A model generated the notes under the pieces. It saw nothing but the letters and a program-made list of their open reading frames with translations, had not been told where the DNA came from and ran no database searches. Below, in pieces: positions 15,059-23,409 of a stretch of 40,704 nt of DNA; position 1 is the first letter of the stretch, and each line of letters starts with the position of its first letter. The position numbers and the translations under genes are program-made. The DNA comes from Lentisphaeria bacterium UBA1724 (lineage in GTDB: Bacteria; Verrucomicrobiota; Lentisphaeria; Oligosphaerales; Oligosphaeraceae). The stretch covers positions 4,318 through 45,021 of the forward strand of contig DCIO01000029.1 of the NCBI GenBank assembly GCA_002315885.1, written 5' to 3'.

Positions 15059-15934
15059 ATGCAAAGCATGACTGGATTCGGGCGCGGCGTCGCCACCGGT
15101 GATTGCGGTACGCTGACGGTGGAGATTTCCGCAGTGAATAGCCGCCGTCAGGTGGATTTGCGTTGTTCGATTCCCAAGGAACTGAGCAGTTGGGAACAGC
15201 AGATCCGTCAGGCGGTTCAGCAGGTCTTCTCCCGTGGAAGCCTCTATCTGGCGATTTCCTATCAGCTGAAGCCCGAGTTCATGGCTCAGGCTTCTCATAT
15301 CGACGCTGAGGTCTTTACGGCGGTGGCCAAGGAACTCACGGCATTGGCGAAGTCTTCTGGCATCGTGCACCATCCCCTGGTTGGCGATGTGTTGCAGGTG
15401 CCTGGTGTGCTGGCGAATTCCCAGAAAGACGCCCAGGAAGCCCTGCAGGCGTTGCTGGAACCCGCTCTGAATACCGCTATCGGTGCCATTCGTGCATACC
15501 GTCTGGAGGAGGGCGTGCACCTGAAGGCGGATTTGATGGCACGAGGCGAGACCATTCGTGCGCTGCTAGCGAATATCGAGGGTCGTGGCAAGGAGGCGCT
15601 GATTCAACTCCAGGAGCGCTTGCGTGCGCGTCTGGCGGAGTTAGGTGCCGTCATGGCAGCGGATGACGAGCGTCTTGCCAAGGAATTGGTCTTCTTTGCG
15701 GAGAAGGCGGATATCACGGAGGAGGTCGTTCGTCTGAAGACCCACCTCACGAAGTATTTCCAGTTGATGGAAGAGCGCTTTCCTGGGCGTGAATTGGAGT
15801 TCCTGGGACAGGAGATGAATCGCGAAATCACCACCCTTTCCTCCAAGACTGCGGATTTGTGCATTTCCCAGGATGCGCTGGCGCTGAAGGTGGAGCTCTC
15901 GAAGATTCGTGAGCAAATCATGAATATCGAGTAG
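15059..15934 (+). CDS. yicC: YicC-family endoribonuclease
   Basis: This is the widespread YicC/YloC family, for which endoribonuclease activity has been described. The N-terminal motif MQSMTGFGRG and the C-terminal block (FPGRELEFLGQEMNREITTL then SKIREQIMNIE) are diagnostic, and 291 residues is the normal length. It starts 25 bases after ychF with GGGAGGAG ahead of the ATG. tilS follows almost directly. In many genomes yicC sits beside gmk and rpoZ; here it is beside ychF and tilS instead. Confidence 0.94.
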   Translation: MQSMTGFGRGVATGDCGTLTVEISAVNSRRQVDLRCSIPKELSSWEQQIRQAVQQVFSRGSLYLAISYQLKPEFMAQASHIDAEVFTAVAKELTALAKSSGIVHHPLVGDVLQVPGVLANSQKDAQEALQALLEPALNTAIGAIRAYRLEEGVHLKADLMARGETIRALLANIEGRGKEALIQLQERLRARLAELGAVMAADDERLAKELVFFAEKADITEEVVRLKTHLTKYFQLMEERFPGRELEFLGQEMNREITTLSSKTADLCISQDALALKVELSKIREQIMNIE

Positions 15935-15946
15935 GTGGCTTGGACG

Positions 15947-16900
15947 ATGAATCCCTTGGAGGCCATTCGGGAGTTCCTTCTGCCTTCTCAGGAGGCGCTG
16001 GTGGGCTTCTCGGGAGGCGCGGATTCTACTGCGTTGCTCTTGGCACTCCATTTGGCGGGGTGGCCAGTCTCCGCGGTGCATTTCAATCATCAGCTCCGGG
16101 GAGATGCCGCCGAGGCGGACGAGGGATATTGCCGGGATTTCTGCGGGAACCGCGGAATTCCATTTCAATGTTTTCGGTTGGATGTGCGGGGGGAACGCAA
16201 ACCAAACGAATCTCTGGAGAGTGCGGCACGGCGCCTGCGCTTGGAAAAATGGAGTGCTCTGACGGCAGAACGCCACCAGTTGGTATTTCTTGCGCATCAC
16301 GCGGATGACGCCATGGAGGAACTCTTCCTGCGGATTCTGCGTGGCGCATCCACTACGGGGCTCGTGGGGCTGAAGCCATTCCGAGTATTGGAAGACGGCA
16401 CACGCCTGGCACGGCCACTCTTGCGTTGCCGTAAGCAAGACCTGGAGGAATTCCTACAAAAAAATGGCGTGACGGAGTGGTGTACGGACGAAACGAACCG
16501 CATTTCCGATTGCAATCGGAATCGCATCCGCAATCAACTGATGCCCTGGTGGCGGGAGGCATTCGGGAGTGACGCGGGAATCCTGGCCACTATCGAGGCA
16601 CTCCGAGAGGATGCCGCATATTTGGAGGAGGCCGCCGCTAACGCACTGCCGTCACGGACCACAATCCAGCAATGGCGGGATTTGCCCGATGCGCTCTTTC
16701 CACGGGTGCTACGGCATCGATTCCATCTGCCACTGCCACCCAGTCGGGAGACAATTCTACGCATCCGCAAAGAGCTGGATACGCCACACCCAGGACGAAA
16801 TAACCTGAAACTGCCACTGGGAGGCGGAAAATATCTAATCCTAAATCACAAGGAAGGACTTATTTCAATTCTCAATTCTCAATGCTCAATGCTCAATTAA
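15947..16900 (+). CDS. tilS: tRNA(Ile)-lysidine synthase TilS
   Basis: It attaches lysine to cytidine 34 of tRNA-Ile(CAU), so that the tRNA reads AUA. The PP-loop SGGADS (22-27) binds ATP. HFNHQLRG, SLESAARRLR, LAHHADDAMEE and the DETN.....RNRIRN segment are all typical. ATG 15947 is preceded by AGGTGG at 8 bases; a GTG at 15935, directly after the yicC stop, is the alternative. With 317 residues it is a short form lacking the C-terminal tRNA-binding domains of longer homologues. The final residues (ISILNSQCSMLN) are encoded by a heptamer repeat array and so were probably acquired by repeat insertion. Confidence 0.93.
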   Translation: MNPLEAIREFLLPSQEALVGFSGGADSTALLLALHLAGWPVSAVHFNHQLRGDAAEADEGYCRDFCGNRGIPFQCFRLDVRGERKPNESLESAARRLRLEKWSALTAERHQLVFLAHHADDAMEELFLRILRGASTTGLVGLKPFRVLEDGTRLARPLLRCRKQDLEEFLQKNGVTEWCTDETNRISDCNRNRIRNQLMPWWREAFGSDAGILATIEALREDAAYLEEAAANALPSRTTIQQWRDLPDALFPRVLRHRFHLPLPPSRETILRIRKELDTPHPGRNNLKLPLGGGKYLILNHKEGLISILNSQCSMLN

Positions 16901-16958
16901 GAAGATTATTGATGAGCATTGAAGAGAATTGAGAATTGAGAATTGAGAATTGAGAATT
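16867..16958. repeat. Heptamer array, copy B: inverted arrays between convergent genes
   Basis: The left arm is AATTCTC x2 and AATGCTC x2 (16867-16894), then AATT, which provides the last codons and stop of tilS. The right arm is GAGAATT x5 (16924-16958), which reaches the stop codon of the convergent prepilin-like gene. The arms are complementary with some mismatches and could form a long hairpin in either transcript, possibly a bidirectional terminator. Confidence 0.88.
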
Positions 16959-17802
16959 ATTTATCGCCGCCGGGCATATCCACGCCGGGATACCAGCAGT
17001 AGTCCGCCAGGAAGTAGCGGTTGCCGCTGGAGTTGGAAGTCGCCTGTTTCTGGAGAGGAATGGCCTCCACGTGACCGTCTGCGAAGGATGCGTTCAGCTG
17101 GTTGCTGTGGCGGAAGAAGCGGGTGCGGCCAGCGCCGAGGGCATCCACCAGGTGGGGAGTGATGATCATGGAGTCGACCCAGTTACCGTCGATTTCGGTC
17201 ATCTGAGCGCCATCGGTCAGGTTGACGGTGATACCGGCGGATTTCAGGCTGCTGACGCGGTGCCAGCCAGAGGCGGCCTTGCCGTTCTTGGTTCCCACGG
17301 TATCGAAGATCCAGTCGGAAGTGGAGATGCCCAGGCAGAAGCCGATACCCGCATTGATATCGTAGGCGTTGTTACCGTAGATGCGGTCGGCACTGGGGCA
17401 GGAGGGGCACAGGGTGACCTTGTGCCAGGCGGATTCGTCAGCACCGCCAGACATGGCAGCGGCCTTATCCTTGTTGTACCAATCCAGGAAGGTCATGGGG
17501 GCGCCGGGAATCAGGGGGTTGACGGAGAACCAGACGGAGAACTGACCCCAGTTGTAGTAGGTCTTGGCATTGCAAGGCTGTTCGCCAAAGCCGCGGGGAT
17601 CAAAGACGATGAAGGGCAGATAGTCATCATAGTCGTTGGCGTAAAGCAGGTTACCCAACTGCAGCTGCTTCAGGTTGTTGGTGCAGGAGATGGCGCGGGC
17701 CTTCTCGCGGGCTTTGGACAATGCGGGCAGCAGCATGGCGGCCAGGATGGCGATGATGGCGATGACCACCAGCAATTCAATCAGAGTAAAGGATTTTTTC
17801 AT
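16957..17802 (-). CDS. Prepilin-like protein with type IV N-terminal methylation motif and H-X9-DG motif
   Basis: This 281-residue protein has the class III prepilin start MKKSFTLIELLVVIAIIAIL, with the conserved Glu at +5 of the mature form. The residue before the cut is Ser rather than Gly. A hydrophobic helix continues to about residue 28, then ALSKAREKARAISCTNNLKQ, the standard Lentisphaerota/Planctomycete pseudopilin continuation. A variable Cys-containing middle and HSNQLNASFADG (H-X9-DG) follow near the end. Such proteins are abundant in these phyla and belong to type II secretion or pilus-like systems, but the role of single members is unclear. No secretion genes lie nearby. It has its own promoter in the gap behind the WbsX-like gene. 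Confidence 0.92.
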   Translation of the reverse strand: MKKSFTLIELLVVIAIIAILAAMLLPALSKAREKARAISCTNNLKQLQLGNLLYANDYDDYLPFIVFDPRGFGEQPCNAKTYYNWGQFSVWFSVNPLIPGAPMTFLDWYNKDKAAAMSGGADESAWHKVTLCPSCPSADRIYGNNAYDINAGIGFCLGISTSDWIFDTVGTKNGKAASGWHRVSSLKSAGITVNLTDGAQMTEIDGNWVDSMIITPHLVDALGAGRTRFFRHSNQLNASFADGHVEAIPLQKQATSNSSGNRYFLADYCWYPGVDMPGGDK

Positions 17803-17871
17803 GGTTGATTCAGGTTTGTTTTTGGTGTTTTCGAGAAAAAAACTTCACGCGAAAAAAACGCGCTTGTTACT

Positions 17872-17900
17872 ATTCTATTAACTTTTGGGGCAAAAATCAA
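17872..17900 (-). promoter_or_regulatory. Sigma-70-type promoter for the prepilin-like gene
   Basis: Read on the minus strand, TTGATT (17900-17895) and TAGAAT (17877-17872) are separated by exactly 17 bases. The site lies 70 bases before the start codon and just after the stop of the upstream minus-strand gene. Its leader contains a small GCGCG/CGCGT hairpin. Confidence 0.65.
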
Positions 17901-17916
17901 GTCAGGATTGGAAAAA

Positions 17917-19038
17917 TCAGTCATTTTTTGCCAATTTGATTTGATCCAGGAGTTGTGTTCCGAAGTCGGTGTCGGGTTCCAGGTAACTTCCTTCGGTCCA
18001 TTCATTCCAGGCGTTGAAGAAGATGACCTGGTCTTCCTGGGGTTTGTGGGCGAGTGCCTTTTTCAGTTCCATGATTTCGTCATAGAAAGCCTGCGGATCC
18101 AATTCCATAATGGAGAAGTATGGATAGACGCCTTTGCGGTATGGTTCCGACTGGATGGTTCGTGGTGTCACATCCCAACCTGCCGTGACCACGGGGAAAT
18201 ATGGCGCGGGGAGTGTGTTGATGGCCTTCCGTGCCAATTCCAGATATTCGTCGGCTGCCTGTCGGAAATCCACAGTCAGTGCCGTGGTGTTCCAGATAGC
18301 GGTTGTAGCGACGCTGTTGTAGCTGGTGTAGCTGCTGAAGCCAACCTGTTCACTCCAGAGTTTCGGGGAGCAGGCGCAGAAGGGCTGACCCTCCAGATTG
18401 TCATACCACACCGCGTTGATGTGGACGCCAGGAAGACCCGCCTGGAGCGCCTTCGCCCGCAGCAGCGCCAGCACTTCCTTGGTCTTTTCCGCGCCGCCCA
18501 TCTGCTGGATGAAGCGGTTCACGTTGTAGATGGAAAAATAGGGTAGCCCATTCACACGCCAGTATTCGGGACGAGTCATGTATCTCTCGATGATGTAGTC
18601 CCAGGTCTCGCCGATATTCTCGTAGGTGGAATTCCAGCGATAGAGCAGGTCGGGATTCTCTGCCTTCTTGTAGCCGATGGGATGGCGGTCAAACCAGTCG
18701 TGGTTGGCCCACATCAACGCGAATTTCACCTTGCTGCGGTTGGGGGCCTGGAGGTATCCCTCATCCAATGCACGCTGCAGGAATGGCGAGTCATACCAAT
18801 ACCAGTCGAAGACAAAGGCGTCCAGGCCCGCCTGGGCCGCCGCGTCGATTTTCTTCGCCATGACGGCGGGGTCCGCTTCGTCCTCATAGCCCCACAGCGG
18901 GATGCGCGGTTGGCGATGACCCTCGAATCGTGAGCGAGCGCATTTCATCAAATCCCATTCGGTCCATCCTTCTCCGTGGAATTCTGCGTTATGGGCATCC
19001 TGATGATAGTTCGGAAAGTAGTATGCGGCGAGTTGCAT
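17917..19038 (-). CDS. WbsX-like / GH99-type glycan-active protein
   Basis: This 373-residue protein has the hallmarks of the WbsX family, related in fold to family 99 endo-mannosidases. These are the N-terminal AAYYFPNYHQD, HGEGWTEWDLMK, HRQPRIPLWGYEDEADP, FVFDWYWYD, and the C-terminal VIFFNAWNEWTEGSYLEPD. No signal peptide is seen, so it would act in the cytoplasm unless exported otherwise. WbsX proteins are annotated as O-antigen glycosyltransferases, but the fold suggests glycoside hydrolysis, so the direction of reaction is open. It precedes the prepilin-like gene on the same strand. The divergent neighbour is a large hybrid sensor kinase, which could respond to glycan breakdown products. 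Confidence 0.85.
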   Translation of the reverse strand: MQLAAYYFPNYHQDAHNAEFHGEGWTEWDLMKCARSRFEGHRQPRIPLWGYEDEADPAVMAKKIDAAAQAGLDAFVFDWYWYDSPFLQRALDEGYLQAPNRSKVKFALMWANHDWFDRHPIGYKKAENPDLLYRWNSTYENIGETWDYIIERYMTRPEYWRVNGLPYFSIYNVNRFIQQMGGAEKTKEVLALLRAKALQAGLPGVHINAVWYDNLEGQPFCACSPKLWSEQVGFSSYTSYNSVATTAIWNTTALTVDFRQAADEYLELARKAINTLPAPYFPVVTAGWDVTPRTIQSEPYRKGVYPYFSIMELDPQAFYDEIMELKKALAHKPQEDQVIFFNAWNEWTEGSYLEPDTDFGTQLLDQIKLAKND

Positions 19039-19367
19039 GGCAATGTGATGGTGAGAAATCGTACGATATACAGAACGGAAACGGATAGAATGTATTGTTT
19101 CCTGTAGATTCGGAAGGGCAAAACGGTAAAAAACTTTTTTTCGCAGTCGTGTGAAGAGAGGCTGTCTGTCGGTGTGGCGTGCTCGCTAGGTGATTTGCAG
19201 AAAAAATGACCGCTTTGTGGATACGGAATATGTTCTTGTGGGGTTATTGACTCGAAAATAGTGGTAGAAAGAGGAAAAGGAATTATCTTATCCTTAAAGT
19301 TGTACACAAGTCCTTGTATCGATTCGTATTTTCGTGCCAAGTCGGAAGCGCATTTCCGAAAAAGACG
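19039..19367. other. Divergent 329-base intergenic region
   Basis: No gene is supported here. It separates the WbsX-like gene (-) from the hybrid sensor gene (+) and should hold both promoters. A perfect 10-base palindrome ATCGTACGAT lies at 19058-19067, 20 bases from the WbsX-like start. A -35-like TTGACT is at 19247-19252, without a good -10 at normal spacing. A short inverted repeat ACAAG-TC-CTTGT lies about 60 bases before the sensor start. None is decisive. Confidence 0.5.
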
Positions 19368-22300
19368 ATGAAAAGACTGCCACTCTTCCTGCGTTTATTC
19401 CTGTTCTTCCTTCTCGTGAGTAGTGCCCTGTTTGCACGCACGGTTCGGGTGAGTTTCTACGAGTATCCCGGGTGCCATTTGCAGGCAAAGGATGGCACGA
19501 AGTCAGGCTACGGCTATGATTTCATGGAGTTGCTGGCGTTGGAAGCCGGCTGGGATGTGGAGTATGTCGCTTTCGATCATCCCTGGGGCGAGATGCTGGA
19601 GATGATGGAACGGGGTGAAATCGACATCGTGGACTTTGTCGGCTGGGAACCCGAGCGTGGGGAGCGGATGTTGTTTTCGGCGCGTCCCATGGCTTATTCA
19701 GGGTGTAGCATTCGTATTTTGCCAGAAAAAGAATTCCAATTCCGCATTGACCAAATGGAAAAATGGGGACGGGTGCGCGTCGGCGTCTTGGAAGGCGACC
19801 AGAATGAGGTGGAATTCAAGAATTTTGCCGAAGACCACAGCATCGACTATGAAATCACCCGCTATCCCACAGAGGAGAAAGGCGTTGAGGCACTTCGGAG
19901 AGGCGAGTTGGATATGGTGGCATACGATGGCTTTGCTGTGACGAAGGGGCTGAAGACCATCGAGACTTATAACCCTTGCCGAAATCATCTGGTAACACGA
20001 AAGGATGACGTGGCGCTCATGGCCGAAATCGATGAAGCCATGACAAGGCTCGACCGAGAATATCCCGATTGGATGGCGAACCTCAGGTCGAGATATTATC
20101 CCGTGAACACTGTCGTAGCCTATATTCAAAAAGGCGATGATCGGTATGCTTCCATGGATGGATATTTTCACGAATTGTTGGGCCGCTTGAACAAAATTCT
20201 CGGTGCGAAAATCCAGATTCAATATTGCCAGAGGAATTTCGCCGATGCGGATTTCTCGGTTCCTTCCTTCGCCTGCGGGGTTTATTTCTCCTCGGAGAAT
20301 ACGAAGCGTTTTGTGATGCCGAACCATTCTGCGGGACGACTAGGCGTTGATTTACTGACACTCAAAGGCGCTTCCATTACCAAGGAGTCCCTGGCGCATC
20401 GGGAAGACGAACTCAAAATCGGCTTCGTGCAGGGCGAGGATGAAATTTTCCGTCGGGTATTGGATGACTATGCCCGAGACAAGTCAATCGCTTTCTCCCT
20501 ATGTGCTGCCCGTGACAACAACGATTTGAAGCAAGGTCTGGTGGATGGTCGTTTTGACCTGGTGATAGGTCCTGCTAGAACCGGTGGCGAGGGGAAGGTA
20601 GTGGATTGCTGCGGCCATGTGGATTTCTTTTTGGCGCCTCCCTTGGAACAGAAAGCCTTGGCGCATTCCATCTCTGAGGCACTGCAATATATGCGGATGG
20701 ATGAGCCAGAGTTCATCTACGAATTGGAAAAGAAGTACTTTTCTGACGAAAATGACACCACGCGTCTTGTGCGGTTGGGTGCCTATGTGGAGCAGGGACT
20801 CTCCATTCGTCAGGAGGATGGCAGATTCAGTGGATTGGTCAGCGAATTGACGGAACTGGTGGCGAAGCGCCAGGGGTGGAATCTGAAGCCCATCGTAGCC
20901 TCTTATTCGGAGGTGCAGCGTGCGCTTGCCATGGGAGCGATTGACATCATGGGAGCGGCGGTCTGGACGCCAGAGCGTGCGAAAGTCTACGATTACTCCA
21001 AGTTCAATATCGGGCCTCTCTATTACGCACTGATGACCCGCCAGGATAGTACGTTGCTTGAAAATCGTCCCGATACCTGGCAAAAAAAGCGTGTGGGTAT
21101 TTTGCGTGGTTCTCTTGCGATACAGAATCTGAAGAAATTCCTTGGTGAGCGCGGTGTGGAGTGCGAGTTGATCCCCTTCAACAATCTGCATGAGGCCGAG
21201 AATCAAGTCCGTGAAGGCCATCTGGATGCCGTGTACACACTTGCGAATCGGGACAACAGCGATTTGTTGCCCTTGACCGTATTGCCGACGCAACTCTGTT
21301 ATTTCTGTTTCAACAAGAACAAACCATGGGTGAAGGAAGAATTTGACAGTGCCCTTGAGGAGTTGCTCCGAGAGAATCACAAGTGCATCCTGGAACTATA
21401 CGAGAAGCATCTCTTTTCCACGAGTGGTGTTCTTTCTTTGGATGTGGATGAGATTGAATACGTGGCTTCCCGTCGGGGCAAGAAGACCGTCGTTTCTTTT
21501 GACAACATCCTGCCTCCTTTTGTGACAATAGACTGGGAGACAGGTGTAGCGGGCGGATTCTTCCCGCGGATATTCAAGCGCTTTACCGAACGCACGGGAC
21601 TGGAATTTGACTGTCGCGTGAATGACCCTGCCGCCGAGGTGGTAGTTTCCATTAATGGCGAGGAACCCGCAAACGAAAAGACATATTTCAAGCAGGATTG
21701 GGTGGATTCTCCTTTCTGCTGGGTGAAACAGAAAAATCCGCCAGTGGATACGCGGAATATCGTGGCCTTGCCCTCTTTCCGCGTTGACGAGATTGAACTT
21801 GTGAAGAAATTCGGCTACAAGACTTTGCTTTTGGATGGGTTTTCCGAATGTTACCAGGCGGTCAACGATGGTCGTGCTGGAATGACAATTGATAGAATGG
21901 CAGTGGCGCGGTATCTCATTGACGAAATCAACAGTTTCCCCTCACTGCAGTATCAGCAGATTGACAAATCCACCTTCTCCCGAGTCATCTCCATGTTTAT
22001 CTCTACCTCTTCTTCTCCAAAGTTGAGGTCGCTTCTCACAAAATCCAGCAGCGCGCTTTCTGAGGATGAACTTAGTACGATGCTGTTCGAGTCGGTTTAT
22101 GAAAAGCGTTCTGGCACAGTGAATGTTAAGACCTTCCTTTGGATTATCGGTATCATCGTTGGGATTGCGTTGTTGATGTCGGTATTTTCCGTGTATCGCA
22201 CCAACCTGGCCCGTGCGGCGAGCCGCGCCAAGACGACGTTCCTTTTCAATATGTCCCACGATATCCGTACGCCCATGAATGCGATTCTGGGTTATACGGA

Positions 22301-23375
22301 GATTGCCCTTCGGCATGGTGATGACCCGCAGCGCGTTGCGGACAGCTTGCAGAAGATCAAGACATCCGGTGGTCATTTGCTCAACCTGATTAATGACATT
22401 CTGGAAATGAGCCGCATTGAAGAAGGCAAGATGGTTCTGACGAATGCCCCCCTGGATTTGCGGGAGATGATTGAAAGTGTGAAATTGATGGGTGAGGTTC
22501 TTGCCCTTCCCAAAGCCATTGATTTCAAGGTCAATGTGCGGAAACTTCCCAATCCGTATGTCTATACGGATGAACTGCATTTCAACGAGGTCCTGATTAA
22601 TGTTCTTTCCAATGCGGTGAAGTATACTCCTGAGGGTGGCTGTGTCCAATACAGCATTGAGCAAGTCAGCGACGTGATGGATGGTCAGGCGAACTATCGT
22701 TTTGAGATTTCCGACACAGGCATTGGCATGTCCGAGGAGTTCCAGGAACACCTCTTTGAGGCATTCTCCCGGGAGAATACCTCCACGGTTTCCCGGCAGG
22801 AAGGCGCTGGACTGGGGTTGTCCATTGTCAAGCGGATTACGGATTTGGCAGGGGGGAGCCTCCGTGTGGAAAGCGAATTGGGCAAGGGAACGAAATTCAT
22901 CATCGTGATGCCTTTCCAGGTGATGGATGAGGCGGCCATTGCCTCTTTCGAAGAAGAACACCTGTCGGTGGAAGAGTGGGGCGGAGACATGGCCCTGACC
23001 GGTAAACGCGTGCTGGTGGTGGAGGATAACGAGATGAACCGTGAAATCGCGCTGGAAATCCTCGAAGATTCCGGGCTTGTGGTGGAGACGGCCGAGGACG
23101 GCAAGATTGCCGTTCAGCTTGTGTCCAGCAAGGGCCCAGACTACTATGACTTCGTCCTGATGGATATCCAGATGCCTGTCATGAATGGCTACGAGGCTAC
23201 CATTGCAATACGGAAGATGCCTGGATATGAACAGCTGCCGATTATCGCGCTTTCCGCCAATGCCTTCGAAGAGGACCGGAAGAAGTCCTTGGCGGTGGGC
23301 ATGAATGCCCATGAACCCAAGCCCATGAAGATCGAGTCGTTGCTCCAGACCATGCGCCGTGTGATGAGGACATGA
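19368..23375 (+). CDS. Hybrid sensor histidine kinase with four tandem periplasmic binding-protein modules
   Basis: This 1335-residue protein is a BvgS-like phosphorelay sensor. After a signal peptide (1-23) come four modules resembling family 3 solute-binding proteins, at about 24-245, 246-460, 468-683 and 706-915. Most end in an 'E-x-L-x-x-x-Y' type helix. One membrane segment (about 924-945) leads to HisKA with His964 in FNMSHDIRTPMN. The ATPase domain has Asn1082 in NVLSNAVKY, then DTGIGMSEEF and GAGLGLSIVKRI. The receiver domain has phospho-acceptor Asp1266 in MDIQMPVMNG and ends at the C-terminus. There is no Hpt domain or output regulator in the protein or beside it. The start is ATG 19368, which begins the signal peptide; an upstream in-frame ATG at 19314 is less likely. 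Ligands are probably small polar solutes such as amino acids. Confidence 0.92.
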   Translation: MKRLPLFLRLFLFFLLVSSALFARTVRVSFYEYPGCHLQAKDGTKSGYGYDFMELLALEAGWDVEYVAFDHPWGEMLEMMERGEIDIVDFVGWEPERGERMLFSARPMAYSGCSIRILPEKEFQFRIDQMEKWGRVRVGVLEGDQNEVEFKNFAEDHSIDYEITRYPTEEKGVEALRRGELDMVAYDGFAVTKGLKTIETYNPCRNHLVTRKDDVALMAEIDEAMTRLDREYPDWMANLRSRYYPVNTVVAYIQKGDDRYASMDGYFHELLGRLNKILGAKIQIQYCQRNFADADFSVPSFACGVYFSSENTKRFVMPNHSAGRLGVDLLTLKGASITKESLAHREDELKIGFVQGEDEIFRRVLDDYARDKSIAFSLCAARDNNDLKQGLVDGRFDLVIGPARTGGEGKVVDCCGHVDFFLAPPLEQKALAHSISEALQYMRMDEPEFIYELEKKYFSDENDTTRLVRLGAYVEQGLSIRQEDGRFSGLVSELTELVAKRQGWNLKPIVASYSEVQRALAMGAIDIMGAAVWTPERAKVYDYSKFNIGPLYYALMTRQDSTLLENRPDTWQKKRVGILRGSLAIQNLKKFLGERGVECELIPFNNLHEAENQVREGHLDAVYTLANRDNSDLLPLTVLPTQLCYFCFNKNKPWVKEEFDSALEELLRENHKCILELYEKHLFSTSGVLSLDVDEIEYVASRRGKKTVVSFDNILPPFVTIDWETGVAGGFFPRIFKRFTERTGLEFDCRVNDPAAEVVVSINGEEPANEKTYFKQDWVDSPFCWVKQKNPPVDTRNIVALPSFRVDEIELVKKFGYKTLLLDGFSECYQAVNDGRAGMTIDRMAVARYLIDEINSFPSLQYQQIDKSTFSRVISMFISTSSSPKLRSLLTKSSSALSEDELSTMLFESVYEKRSGTVNVKTFLWIIGIIVGIALLMSVFSVYRTNLARAASRAKTTFLFNMSHDIRTPMNAILGYTEIALRHGDDPQRVADSLQKIKTSGGHLLNLINDILEMSRIEEGKMVLTNAPLDLREMIESVKLMGEVLALPKAIDFKVNVRKLPNPYVYTDELHFNEVLINVLSNAVKYTPEGGCVQYSIEQVSDVMDGQANYRFEISDTGIGMSEEFQEHLFEAFSRENTSTVSRQEGAGLGLSIVKRITDLAGGSLRVESELGKGTKFIIVMPFQVMDEAAIASFEEEHLSVEEWGGDMALTGKRVLVVEDNEMNREIALEILEDSGLVVETAEDGKIAVQLVSSKGPDYYDFVLMDIQMPVMNGYEATIAIRKMPGYEQLPIIALSANAFEEDRKKSLAVGMNAHEPKPMKIESLLQTMRRVMRT

Positions 23376-23409
23376 TTTTGTTTGCGCGTGGTCCTGGAAG
23401 GCGGTCTCA

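Noticed and set aside
16867..16958. Heptamer arrays as a CRISPR array
   Set aside because: The unit is 7 bases, there are no spacers, and no cas gene is present.
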